A stretch of 64,000 nt of DNA from Minisyncoccota bacterium (GTDB lineage: Bacteria > Patescibacteriota > Minisyncoccia > Phycocordibacterales > CAIJYI01): contig JALNYN010000007.1 in assembly GCA_023229825.1 (NCBI GenBank), positions 1-64,000 of the forward strand. Reading direction: 5' to 3'. The notes beneath the pieces were generated by a model, which saw only the letters and a list, made by a program, of their open reading frames with translations, was not told the DNA's origin and searched no databases. The first letter of the stretch is position 1, and each line of letters starts with the position of its first letter. The position numbers and the translations under genes were made by a program. Shown piece after piece: positions 33,739 through 43,500 of the stretch.

Positions 33739-35034
33739 CTATGCTTCTCGATATAATTTTGCCAGCAGCTGATAAGCAGGCGAACGCATCGAGATGAGCG
33801 TTACCGCAAGCCCGGCAAAACCCGCCATGATGAATACGAGCGCCATCCCGCGTCCCGGGCCGGTCCCGAACCAGCCGCCGATGAGCGATACTCCCGCTCC
33901 CGTGGTCATGAAGGGAATGAAAATAAATTCGGCGATCGGACCGATGAGAAAAGCAGCAAGGGGGGAGGCTGCCACTTCGACGCTTTGGGAAAAACCGAAT
34001 ACGCGCCCCTGCCGTTCTAGCGGAACGATCTTTTGGATGACCGTGTGCTCGGCCGCTTCAATGAAAGGAGCAAGGCAGACCCAAATAAAAATACCGATCG
34101 CAAGGATGATGATCGAATGACGGATCGGAAAAAGAATGGTTGTGATCCAAATGACGATGTTGATCATAAACAGCGTTCGAAGTGGATCCGGACCGAGACC
34201 TTTCTTTGCGATATACAGACCGCCCAGAATAAATCCCGCGCTTAGTACGCCCCAAAGTACGCTCCACGTCTGCACGTTTACCAGTGTCAATCCATAAGGG
34301 TCCATGAGCGACATGAATACTCCTCCCAGAAAATTATTGAAAGTGGTAAAGAAAATAAGCGCGAAAAGGCCGGGCATGGTCCGCATGAGATCTATCGTTC
34401 CGCGAAGATCGATCTTGCCGGCTCCTGCGCCGGTACTCACGATATTGGCTTCGGGGATCTCAAGGAAATAAAGATGGATGAGTGCGAGCGCGGTGAGGAC
34501 CACGCCGATAAGCAAGACATAATAAAGACCGGCATATGCCAGAGCAAATCCGCTTGAGAGGCCGGCTCCCATGGATGAAAATCCCATTACCATTCCGACC
34601 ATGCCATTCGCGCGATCGCGTTCCTCTTTTGGGACGGTTATCGTAACTATCGTTGACAGTGCGATGCCGCGAAGATTACTTGCCAGCATACCAGAGAGAA
34701 CTAAAGCGGCAAGGATCCACAAAGACGGGCTCGTCATCTCTCGAAAGTTCTCCGCCGGGGTCGACGCGTAAAACAGAAATGCGGCGATAAAGAAAGCAAA
34801 CGTGATGCTCGTTGACGTCGCCATTACTCGTTTCTTTTTGTGATGATCGACGATCGATCCGAACCAGAAACTCGAGAATGACATCGCGAGCATAAACACA
34901 CCGCCCGAAATAGAGGTCGCAAGAACGGAACGGGTTTCGAGATACATCCAAAAAATGAACGCGAACCACACGAAAAAGTTCGTCACCGTGACAAAAAGGG
35001 AATTGGAAAGAATGTGGTAAAAAATTTTCATCAA
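33739..35034 (-). CDS. major facilitator superfamily exporter
   Basis: 431 residues with 12 predicted helices. The loop 2-3 region reads GSIVDHHKKKRVM, the MFS signature position, and VPKEERDRANGMVGMVMG with VPLERQGRVFGFSQ are the signatures of the MFS_3 / EntS-like exporter group. The substrate cannot be read from sequence; drugs, siderophores or metabolites are possible. It lies 91 bp downstream of the response-regulator gene, with no clear terminator between, so it could be the last gene of that operon. Confidence 0.85.
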   Translation of the reverse strand: MMKIFYHILSNSLFVTVTNFFVWFAFIFWMYLETRSVLATSISGGVFMLAMSFSSFWFGSIVDHHKKKRVMATSTSITFAFFIAAFLFYASTPAENFREMTSPSLWILAALVLSGMLASNLRGIALSTIVTITVPKEERDRANGMVGMVMGFSSMGAGLSSGFALAYAGLYYVLLIGVVLTALALIHLYFLEIPEANIVSTGAGAGKIDLRGTIDLMRTMPGLFALIFFTTFNNFLGGVFMSLMDPYGLTLVNVQTWSVLWGVLSAGFILGGLYIAKKGLGPDPLRTLFMINIVIWITTILFPIRHSIIILAIGIFIWVCLAPFIEAAEHTVIQKIVPLERQGRVFGFSQSVEVAASPLAAFLIGPIAEFIFIPFMTTGAGVSLIGGWFGTGPGRGMALVFIMAGFAGLAVTLISMRSPAYQLLAKLYREA

Positions 35035-35125
35035 ACAAGTCTATGAGTGCATCATGTAGATACTATTAATTTTATATGGAGGATTCCTTAAAAGCAAACT
35101 CTGATCATGAGTCTCTCGTAAAAAG

Positions 35126-35599
35126 CTATGATGCTTTCGTGTCTCGCTTGGGCGGTTCATTTAAAAGCAGCCAATAGAGTCCTGTTTCGCTGACTGCGGC
35201 GACGAACTTTTCGAACTCTACCGGTTTGACGATGTAGCTGTTCGCCCCGAGACTATAACAGACGTCGAGGTCTCGATTTTCTTTTGATGAAGTGAGAACA
35301 ACGACGGGGATGGTTTTTGTTTGCTCATCGGTTTTAATTTTTCGCAGTATCTCAATGCCATTAACTTTCGGAAGTTTCAGGTCGAGCAGGATCACTTTTG
35401 GGGGATAATGGATATTTCTTGCGGAATATTCTCCCGTGCAAAAGATAAAATCAAGAGCTTCCTCGCCATCTTTTACCCATAACAGGTTGTTGGCGAGATT
35501 ATGTTTTGTCAGCGCACGAATGGTGAGTTCTGCGTCGTTGCTGTCGTCTTCAACAAGAAGTATTTCTACTTCTTTCATTTTTTTTTCATAGCCGGTCAT
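35126..35599 (-). CDS. single-domain response regulator
   Basis: 157 residues, one receiver domain. The acidic pair is in LLVEDDSNDAE, the phospho-acceptor Asp in VILLDLKLPKVNG, the Thr/Ser in VVLTSS and the Lys in YIVKPVEF. The insertion and length match the Rcp1-like group that pairs with phytochrome-type kinases. There is no output domain, so it passes phosphate on or acts by protein contact. It is the last signalling gene of the five-gene operon; an internal ATG at residue 8 is an alternative start. Confidence 0.92.
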   Translation of the reverse strand: MTGYEKKMKEVEILLVEDDSNDAELTIRALTKHNLANNLLWVKDGEEALDFIFCTGEYSARNIHYPPKVILLDLKLPKVNGIEILRKIKTDEQTKTIPVVVLTSSKENRDLDVCYSLGANSYIVKPVEFEKFVAAVSETGLYWLLLNEPPKRDTKAS

Positions 35600-35638
35600 A
35601 ATTGTTTGTTGAAAATTAATATTTGGTTGATGCTTGGA

Positions 35639-35890
35639 TCATTCAGCGTTTGCAGGCGTTCGCACAAGCGCAAGAATGTTTTCGTGAAGAGCGGAGATCG
35701 TTTTCTTGTCATCAGTAATGGCGTTTATCGACGCAACGATTTTTTGGGCGAGGAACGGGATATCATCAAGAGAGAGATCCTCCGGTTTTTTTTGCAGATG
35801 CGTTTCTATATGCCGGACGACGAAACGCCGTGATACCGGTCCCAAAAAAGGTTTTGTAGCTCGAATAACTTGTTCGTAAAGCATTTGCAT
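35639..35890 (-). CDS. small helical protein in the two-component operon
   Basis: 83 residues, predicted all-helical, no membrane segment or signal peptide. It holds a PFLGPVSRRFVVRHIETHL segment and a LSLDDIPFLAQKI segment. No family recognised. It sits tightly between the response regulator (39 bp) and the membrane protein (20 bp), so it is probably part of the signalling pathway, perhaps as an adaptor. That is inference from position only. Confidence 0.7.
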   Translation of the reverse strand: MQMLYEQVIRATKPFLGPVSRRFVVRHIETHLQKKPEDLSLDDIPFLAQKIVASINAITDDKKTISALHENILALVRTPANAE

Positions 35891-35910
35891 GAATATTCAA
35901 TTATGTTTGG

Positions 35911-36855
35911 CTATACCGATGTGACTGTTTCTATTTTGCGCAATTTTTCAGCCCCTATGGCAATGAGTCTATATCCGGCCGCCTGGACCCCCAAAAAAAT
36001 ATACAGAACCGCGAGAATCGGCAAAAGTGCGAGATGTCCCAACCTCAACGTTCCTGTCGAAAGGAGCAGGTTGAGTATGATCGCCGCCGCGATGAGAAGA
36101 GAAAACCCTTTCAGCCATTGTCCAAACATTTCTCTGTAGACCGTACCCGTAACGCCATTATAGTATTTTCTCGCATTTAAAATTGCGCATATTCCGGCCC
36201 AAATAGCGGAGAGGAAGGGTATCGCGATGGTAAATAATATATACATATCGGAGAGATAGTATGTAGGAGTAGTACATCCGTTGATGACCGAAAATTGGCG
36301 GCAATTGTCTGTGACGATGAGCGCAATATAAAGGGACGCGAATGGCAGCATAAAAAGGAAGGAGTGCAAAACAGTTGATCCGCTTTCGACTTTTACTGAG
36401 TTAACAAGCCGCCGCGTACCGAGAAAAAGGAACGTAAAACCTATCAGAGGAAACCATATAAAAGAGAAAATTTGAATGACCGTTATCGGGGCTGCGATAT
36501 TGGAGAAAATATTTTTTAAGGGACCGAGAAAGGGGGTGATAAGGATTCCAATAAAAAGGGCAAAAAGTCCTTTGGCTATCAGGTCGAAACCTTTCCCGTC
36601 CGGATGTTCGGCGATCGTTTTTGCGTAATTTGAGACCCTCATCCATCCGAGTAATGCCATGATCCAAGTAAGCAAATAAGGTACTGCAAATGTGATCTGG
36701 AGAAATCGGAGTTTTATTCCTACGATCCCGGCGCTGACAGCTCCCGGGGATGGAGGCGATAAAAACAGCATGACAATATATACTACCCACAATACGGATG
36801 TGGCAAATAAAATAATGCTTTCTTTTCTGTTCATTAAATTGTTCATTGATAGCAT
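35911..36855 (-). CDS. polytopic membrane protein, possible sensor
   Basis: 314 residues with about eight hydrophobic helices, first at residues 12-32 (ESIILFATSVLWVVYIVMLF) and last near residues 280-300. Loops are short; one has two Cys (DNCRQFSVINGC). No transport or enzyme motif recognised. It lies between a PAS kinase (30 bp) and the small helical protein, so it may be the membrane input of this soluble kinase set. Function unknown. Confidence 0.75.
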   Translation of the reverse strand: MLSMNNLMNRKESIILFATSVLWVVYIVMLFLSPPSPGAVSAGIVGIKLRFLQITFAVPYLLTWIMALLGWMRVSNYAKTIAEHPDGKGFDLIAKGLFALFIGILITPFLGPLKNIFSNIAAPITVIQIFSFIWFPLIGFTFLFLGTRRLVNSVKVESGSTVLHSFLFMLPFASLYIALIVTDNCRQFSVINGCTTPTYYLSDMYILFTIAIPFLSAIWAGICAILNARKYYNGVTGTVYREMFGQWLKGFSLLIAAAIILNLLLSTGTLRLGHLALLPILAVLYIFLGVQAAGYRLIAIGAEKLRKIETVTSV

Positions 36856-36885
36856 GTTATAATGATCGACGGCGTGCTTTTGTCA

Positions 36886-38028
36886 TTACGCGGACAATTC
36901 AAAATAAAATGTTGCTCCGCGCAAAACTGCAGCATCCGCCCATATCCGGCCCCCATGACGTTTAATAATACGCTCCGTGATCGCAAGACCCACTCCCGTT
37001 CCTTCAAATTCGCTTGCGCTGTGAAGACGTTGGAACACTCCAAAAAGTTTATCCGCGTATTTCATGTCGAATCCCACGCCGTTATCTTCTACGAAGTAGA
37101 TGCTTTTTCCATCTTTCACGTGTCCGCTTATTCGGATCTTTGCGTGTTCATTTTTGCGTGTAAATTTTACCGCGTTCGAGAGAATGTTAAACCATACCTG
37201 TCGTATGAGTGAAACATCCGCTTTGGCATCGGGAAGGCTGTCGATATCCCACTTGATCTTTCGGCCGGGAAAAGCATCCATAAGATCTTTTGTAACCGTT
37301 TGCACCACATGATCCATATTGGTGTTTTTCAGATCCAGAGCTTGTCGGCCGAGCCGTGAAAATGACAGAAGGTCATCAATGAGATTACTCATTCTCTGTG
37401 CGTTTTTACGGATCGTAGCAATAATACGTTTTCCCTCCGAGTCGAGTTTTTCAGCGTAGTCTTCCTCCAGCATCTGTGAAAAACCATCGATGGCACGGAG
37501 AGGGGCACGAAGATCATGCGACACGGAATAGCTGAAGGATTCAAGCTCTTTATTGGCCTCTTGCATCGAGAGAATGGCTTTCTTGATCGGAGTGTAGTCG
37601 CGGGCTACAAACAAAACACCGATGATCTCTCCCGCGGCATCCTTATAGACATTTGCCGAAAGGAGCACGTCCATCGAGGTTCCGTTTCGGGAGCGTAGGC
37701 CGAGGGAAGAGTCGATGGAAAAACCTTTTATCAGCGCCTCATTGAATTTTTTTATCGCTATATCTTGGTCAGTGAAGTATGAAGAAAAATGGATCCCAAT
37801 GATCTTTTCTCTCGGGGCATTCGTGATTTGTTCCATGGCGCCGTTTATGTCGATGATCATCCCGTCCGTATTGACATTGATGATCGGATCGCGAATTGCC
37901 TCGAGAAGCGCCCGAGCGTATCCCCCGATCTGTTTCTTGGCAAGTGCCATTATTTGATCATTTTCCTTCATTGAGGCATGGCGGAGTGTTTCTAATATTT
38001 TCACTCGCGTCCTAATATTTCTCATCAT
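36886..38028 (-). CDS. PAS-domain sensor histidine kinase (soluble)
   Basis: 380 residues, no membrane helix. A PAS domain (about 38-155; EAIRDPIINVNTDGMIIDIN, GIHFSSYF, VLFVARDYTPIK) is followed by HisKA with SYSVSHDLRAPLRAIDGFSQ (phospho-acceptor His) and HATPase with NILSNAVKFTR, EDNGVGFDMKYADKLFGVFQRLH and GTGVGLAITERI. The DHp/catalytic region is of the phytochrome-like class that usually works with Rcp1-type regulators, such as the one at 35126. Second gene of the operon. Confidence 0.93.
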   Translation of the reverse strand: MMRNIRTRVKILETLRHASMKENDQIMALAKKQIGGYARALLEAIRDPIINVNTDGMIIDINGAMEQITNAPREKIIGIHFSSYFTDQDIAIKKFNEALIKGFSIDSSLGLRSRNGTSMDVLLSANVYKDAAGEIIGVLFVARDYTPIKKAILSMQEANKELESFSYSVSHDLRAPLRAIDGFSQMLEEDYAEKLDSEGKRIIATIRKNAQRMSNLIDDLLSFSRLGRQALDLKNTNMDHVVQTVTKDLMDAFPGRKIKWDIDSLPDAKADVSLIRQVWFNILSNAVKFTRKNEHAKIRISGHVKDGKSIYFVEDNGVGFDMKYADKLFGVFQRLHSASEFEGTGVGLAITERIIKRHGGRIWADAAVLRGATFYFELSA

Positions 38029-38053
38029 GATGAATTTAGAATGAGCAGTGATC

Positions 38054-39601
38054 TTATTCTTGCGCGATAGCCTTCAAGTCCTTAATACTGACCGGTTTAA
38101 CAAGATAGAGATCAAATCCGCTTTCAAATGCGCGGTGTTTGTCTTTCTCTTGCCCATAACCGCTTATGGCGATGATCTTGATATCGTTTCCGAATTTTTT
38201 TCGAATGGATTGAGCAACGGCGAAACCGTCAAGAAGGGGGAGTCCTATATCGATAAGAGCAATGTCAGGATGCAGTTTGATTGATTCAGACACCGCTCCC
38301 TCTCCATCATAGACGACACTGACATCCGCACCGAGTTTTTGCAAAATTTCACCGATGGCGTCGGCAAGATTCCGGTTGTCGTCAGCGACAAGCACCTTTT
38401 TTTTCTTTATCGATGTAACGGCACCCATTTGTGATTCAAGAGTTTTTTTTGATGATGCGGTATCTGCTTGTTTTTCAGCGCTATCCAACGCCGGTAGCAC
38501 AACGGTAAATTCACTCCCTTTGCCAATACCATCACTTCTTGCGGCAACATTCCCGCCATGAAGTACCGCCAGCTTTCTGGCAAGGGTGAGGCCGATTCCG
38601 AGCCCGCCTTCCGCGCGTGCAAGCGACTGGTCGGCGCGAATGAAGAGATTAAAAATTTTAGGGAGCATCTCGGCGGCAATTCCCATTCCCGTATCTTTTA
38701 TGCGAATGATCGCGTTGGCGTTTTGTTTTTCCGTATCCATTCTGATATACCCTCCCTCCCCGGTATACTTTACTGCGTTGGTTAGAATATTGATCAGTAT
38801 TTGTTCTAATCGTACCGGATCCGCTATCAAACGTACTGGTTCAAAGTGAAGCTCGATAGTTTGTTTTTTTGATTCCGCCAAGGGCCGGATGCTCTCTATT
38901 ACTCTGAGCGCTATTTTCTCGAGATCGACATTCTCTTTTTTTAAAGCGATCGTCCCCTTTGTGATCCGGGTGATATCTAAAAGGTCATCTAATAATCTGG
39001 TAATATGCCTGACTTGCTGATAGATCGTTCCTATCCGATCCATCGTGTCCGGATCTTTCACCTTTTCCGCGATGATCTCGACATTGAGAGCGAGGGCGCC
39101 CAATGGATTTCGCAGTTCGTGAGAGAGAAGAGCCAGAAATTCATCTTTGGCGCGGTTTTCCGAAATGAGTTGCTGCTCAATTCGCATTCTCTCCCTCTCT
39201 GTCTGGAGAAGTATTTTTTTTTCACCGGACTCTTTCAGGGCGCGAGAAACGGCCGGCCCAAGTCGAAAAAGTCCGTCTTTGAGAACATAGTCGGTCGCTC
39301 CGCGCTTCAGCGTTTCGACGGCTATCTCTTCGCCGATAGCACCCGAAACAAAAATGATCGGTGTCTCCGGGCAATATTTTTTTCCCAGTTCAACGGCTTC
39401 CAGTCCATGGAATGAGGGTAATGAATAATCTGCCAATATGATGTCAGGAATATGTTCTGAAGAACTGATCGCTTCAATAAAATCTTTTTTTGTGCCGACT
39501 ATTTTGGCAGAAAAGACGATCTCTGTTTTTTTTAATGCTCGTAGGACTATTTCTGCGTCAGTCGGCGAATCTTCCAATACGAGAATATTGTATGAATTCA
39601 T
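38054..39601 (-). CDS. hybrid histidine kinase, REC-HisKA-HATPase-REC
   Basis: 515 residues. The N-terminal receiver (VLEDSPTDAE, IILADYSLPSFHG, YVLKDG) is followed by HisKA with LSHELRNPLGALALN, HATPase with NILTNAVKYTGEGG, KDTGMGI and GGLGIGL boxes, and a C-terminal receiver (VLVADDNRNLADA, ALIDIGLPLLDG, AISGYGQE, YLVKPV). It can receive and hand on phosphate, making the operon a multistep relay. First gene of the five-gene minus-strand set. Confidence 0.94.
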   Translation of the reverse strand: MNSYNILVLEDSPTDAEIVLRALKKTEIVFSAKIVGTKKDFIEAISSSEHIPDIILADYSLPSFHGLEAVELGKKYCPETPIIFVSGAIGEEIAVETLKRGATDYVLKDGLFRLGPAVSRALKESGEKKILLQTERERMRIEQQLISENRAKDEFLALLSHELRNPLGALALNVEIIAEKVKDPDTMDRIGTIYQQVRHITRLLDDLLDITRITKGTIALKKENVDLEKIALRVIESIRPLAESKKQTIELHFEPVRLIADPVRLEQILINILTNAVKYTGEGGYIRMDTEKQNANAIIRIKDTGMGIAAEMLPKIFNLFIRADQSLARAEGGLGIGLTLARKLAVLHGGNVAARSDGIGKGSEFTVVLPALDSAEKQADTASSKKTLESQMGAVTSIKKKKVLVADDNRNLADAIGEILQKLGADVSVVYDGEGAVSESIKLHPDIALIDIGLPLLDGFAVAQSIRKKFGNDIKIIAISGYGQEKDKHRAFESGFDLYLVKPVSIKDLKAIAQE

Positions 39602-39738
39602 AGATGTATTTAAACGCGTGTTACAAAAACAAAAACCATCCCATGGATGAAGGTGATGGTCTGGAGATTAAGCGTATCTGTTGTCATCCTGCGTAAAATT
39701 ATGTTTTTGAATGTTAAAGTTACTGTGAAGATTTTTTC

Positions 39739-39771
39739 ACCATAAAAACCAATGTTGTTGTAGTCAACATT
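39739..39771 (-). promoter_or_regulatory. promoter and inverted repeat of the signalling operon
   Basis: On the minus strand, TTGACT (39762..39767), 17 bp, TATGGT (39739..39744). A perfect 7-bp inverted repeat AATGTTG-N7-CAACATT (39751..39771) covers the -35 box and could be an operator. The leader is about 130 nt. Confidence 0.5.
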
Positions 39772-39806
39772 GTCAAACCCACATGATCTTTCTCCCGCTA
39801 CTTATT

Positions 39807-40367
39807 TCAAACCTTGAGCGAGCCGCGGAAGCCCCTGCCGGCGTAATATGAATCCGCGCCGTTGTGATACAAGAAAACATGATCGTAGCGCCGATCGCAA
39901 AAAACGGCACCGCCGAGTTTCCGAATTTCATCGGGTGTTTTCACCCAGCTTGATGTCTTCGTATCGAAATTTCCCAGTTTCTGCAATTCTCGATATTCTT
40001 CCTCCGTTAAAAGCTCAACACCCATGTCTTCCGCCATACCGACAGCGCTATTTTTTGGTTTATTTTCTTTCCTGTCTTTGAGCGCCTTACGATCATAACA
40101 AAAACTTCTGCGACCGCTTGGGCTTTCCGCGGAGCAATCATAAAAAATATATTCACCCGTCTTTTTATCGTGACCGACCACATCCGGTTCGCCGCCGGTC
40201 TGTTCCATGAGATACAGCGATCGGAGCTTGTCCGGACGGGCGAGAAGTTTTGCATTGATCTTGTCCCAATCGAGTTCCTTATGGCGAAACGCATTTTCTT
40301 CAAACCGCATCTTCAGTGTAAGAAGCAGCTCATCAATATTTTTTTTGGATAAATTTAATTTTGTCAT
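39807..40367 (-). CDS. DUF4256 family protein
   Basis: 186 residues from ATG 40367; the longer frame to 40421 would run through a palindromic repeat. The sequence carries the DUF4256 pattern: GGEPDVVGHDKKTGEYIFYDCSAESPSGRRSFCYD, MGVELLTEEEYRELQ, TSSWVKTPDEIRKLGGAVFCDRRYDHVFLYHNGADSYYAGRGFRG. Size agrees with the family (about 185). The family has no known function. It is upstream of, and separate from, the signalling operon. Confidence 0.92.
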   Translation of the reverse strand: MTKLNLSKKNIDELLLTLKMRFEENAFRHKELDWDKINAKLLARPDKLRSLYLMEQTGGEPDVVGHDKKTGEYIFYDCSAESPSGRRSFCYDRKALKDRKENKPKNSAVGMAEDMGVELLTEEEYRELQKLGNFDTKTSSWVKTPDEIRKLGGAVFCDRRYDHVFLYHNGADSYYAGRGFRGSLKV

Positions 40368-40378
40368 GGTTTTATAAA

Positions 40379-40422
40379 CGTCATTCCGGCCCGCGATCCG
40401 CCAGCTGGCGGAGGAATCCACG
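40379..40422. repeat. dispersed palindromic repeat, half copy with inserted palindrome
   Basis: CGTCATTCCGGCCCGCGATC and GGAATCCACG are family ends, but the loop carries an extra palindrome CCGCCAGCTGGCGG, so the hairpin is longer than in the other copies. Confidence 0.7.
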
Positions 40423-40577
40423 TTTTAGTTTACTTATTACTACGCAGAATAATAAAAAAAGTTGAGAATATGCATCCATTTTGACGACACTTTCCGCTCG
40501 TGTCAATATTGCACCCCTCTTCATGAAGGGGTAGTATTTGTGCAAAACCGCCATATTATCAGGTTAATTTCTACATA

Positions 40578-43500
40578 ATGAAAATAAAAATTTCTCTGCT
40601 TACACTCGCATTCTTTTTTGCCCCTTCACTCGTCTTCGCCTCCACTCCAGTCTGGGGTACTATAAATTCCGATACCGTTTGGACAGCAGAAAGCGGTCCG
40701 TACCTTGTAGACTTCTCGATAGTCCCGGAAGGAATAACGCTTACCGTGGAAGAAGGAACCGTAGTTAAATTTACCGGACAGCGTTCAATGCTTGAAGTTT
40801 CCGGAAACCTTGTCGTTTCGGGAACCGAATTGAGTCCTGTCGTTTTTACCTCCATAAATGACGATTCTGTCGGCGGCGATACCGGCACGGGGGCGAATGA
40901 GTGGGGAAACATTCTGATAAAAAACGGAGGAGTGGCAACGATTGATCATGCGGAAATTCGCCACGGCGGATGGACCGGATGGCTTTCTTCCGCCGCTCCG
41001 TCCAACATTTGGAACAACGGGGGAAACCTCACCCTAACAAACTCGAAGATCAGCAATGCATGGACAGGCATAACGCATTCAGCTGGAAATACCGCGCTCA
41101 CGGAAAACATATTTACGGAAAACAACACCGGTATTTCTGTCAGTGGAACGGGAAGGGTCCATTTCGATCATAATAATTTTTTTAATAATACCGGCAATGT
41201 GGCTTGGTTCGACCTCACTAACGGCGTTTCCCTTACCCATTCGGATAATACCGCATGGGGAGGAACTCCGGGATTGGTTCTCGCAGGCGAGGCCGGCGCA
41301 GATTATGTTTTTGAGAAAGACGGAGCGCCATACGTCATCGATCACTTCACGGTTCCCGCGGGCAAAACCGTCACCGCACGTCCCGGAACCGCATTCAAAT
41401 TATTGAACCCAGTCAGCGAAATATTTATTTCCGGAACTTGGAACACTGAAGGAACCTCGGATGATCCTGTCTATTTCACTTCCATTAAAGATGATACCGT
41501 TCTGGGAGATACCAACGGCGACGCCGACAGCTCTCAACCCGCAAACGATGATTGGGAAGGAATCTTTGTTTTGGAAGGCGGTGAAGCGAATTTTGATCAT
41601 GCCATACTGCGCTACGGCGGATACAGTGGCTGGCTGCAAAGTACCATGTTTTCGAATATTTCGAACAACGGCGGCATCCTCAACATTTCCAATTCTGAGA
41701 TATCACGCAGCTGGTATGGTATTCATCATGAAAAGGGAACGACAAATATCGACTCGAGTACTATTTCGCAAAGCAGTATCGGAATTTATGCAGGAGGAAC
41801 GGGATCGATAACCATCAACAACAATACTTTTTTCAATAATGACCGTCCGGCATTGCTTGATCTTTCAAGTGTTATTCTAACCAATGCGAACAACACGGCG
41901 CACGGTACAGGAAAAAAAGGTTTGGAACTCGGGGGTGCGATCTCTGTCGATCAAACACTTACAAAAGATCTGCCATATTTGATCGACCATCTCACCATTC
42001 CAGCAGGAAGAACACTAACAGTACGATCCGGATCAGTATTCAAATTTTTGAACAACGTAAGCGAGATGTTTGTCTCGGGAAAAATGAATGTCGAAGGAAG
42101 CGGAAATGAACCGGTCTATTTCACTTCCGTCAAAGATGATACCGTTCTCGGCGATACCAATGGCGATGCCGATGCCTCTCAACCCACAAACGATGATTGG
42201 GAGGGGATCCTCGTTTTATCCGGCGGTGAAGCGAACTTCGATCATTCCGTCCTTCGCTACGGCGGATACAGCGGTTGGCTGCAAAGCTATATGGCTTCGA
42301 ATATTTCAAATGACGGGGGAATTCTCAATATTTCTCACTCCGACTTCTCGAACAGCTGGTTTGGCATTCACCACGAAAAGGGAACCACCACCATTTCGCA
42401 AAGTTCGATACATGATAATCCGGGTTATGGAGTATACAACGGTTCCGCTCAAACCTTAAACGCCGAAAACAATTATTGGGGATCCGTAAACGGCCCGACT
42501 CATCCAAGCAACCCGCTCGGGACAGGAGACAAGGTGACTGACCGCGTTGATTTCATGCCGTATTTGGGTTTTGATCCGACGGTTCCGGTATCAGTAGCAC
42601 TTACCAATGGCGGCGAAACGGAAAATGATGATTTGCAGGACGGAAAAGGAGTGGCGGATAAAACTCAGTTTACGTTTTCTGTTGTTGCATCGGAAAATCT
42701 AGTGGACATAAAACTTGTAACCGATTCATCGGACGTCGGCATAAATCCGGGTCAATTCTTTTTGTACGCTTCAGGAACCGAAGGTGTTTACTCTCGCGCT
42801 CTTACCTTTCCGAAAGGACACTATCGTTACCATTTTGAAGCGGTAGACGGAAACGGCGGCGTGTACCGTTACCCGGAGACAGAGGAGTTGAAATTCACGA
42901 CAGGGTATTCAAATGTCGCGTTTTTGCCCGGGATCGAAGCAAGTAGACTTTATGGCGGAACCGGAGAACAGCTTTGGGAACCGGAATATTTTGGAAATCC
43001 ATCCGTTCTCGCTCTCGATGAAAACGGTAGCTCGACCCGTTCCGATATTTACACGAAAGATGTCATTGATAATGCCTACCTCGCGTTTAAAGGAAATATT
43101 TATTCCTCGTTTATTTCTTCAATGAACGATCTGAAAAGCAATGGAACGATTGCGGATTGGGAACCGTTGCCGTACGACTGGCGTCTTTCTTTTGACGACA
43201 TTTTGAATAACGGTGCTGAACTCTCGGATGGCAGGATTTATTACACAGGGAGTCTCGCCGCGACTGGTACGCCATATATCATTCAGGAAATCCGACGGCT
43301 TGCCGCGACCTCCGACACAGGAAAAGTTACTATCATCTCTCATTCCATGGGCGGACTTGTCGCAAAGAATCTCACGGTTAAACTCGGAACGGAAGAATCT
43401 TCAAAACTTATCGATCAAATGATATTTATCGATTCTCCCCAAACAGGAACGCCTCAAACCATCGGCGTTTTGCTTCATGGTTTTGATCAAGGACTTCCGG

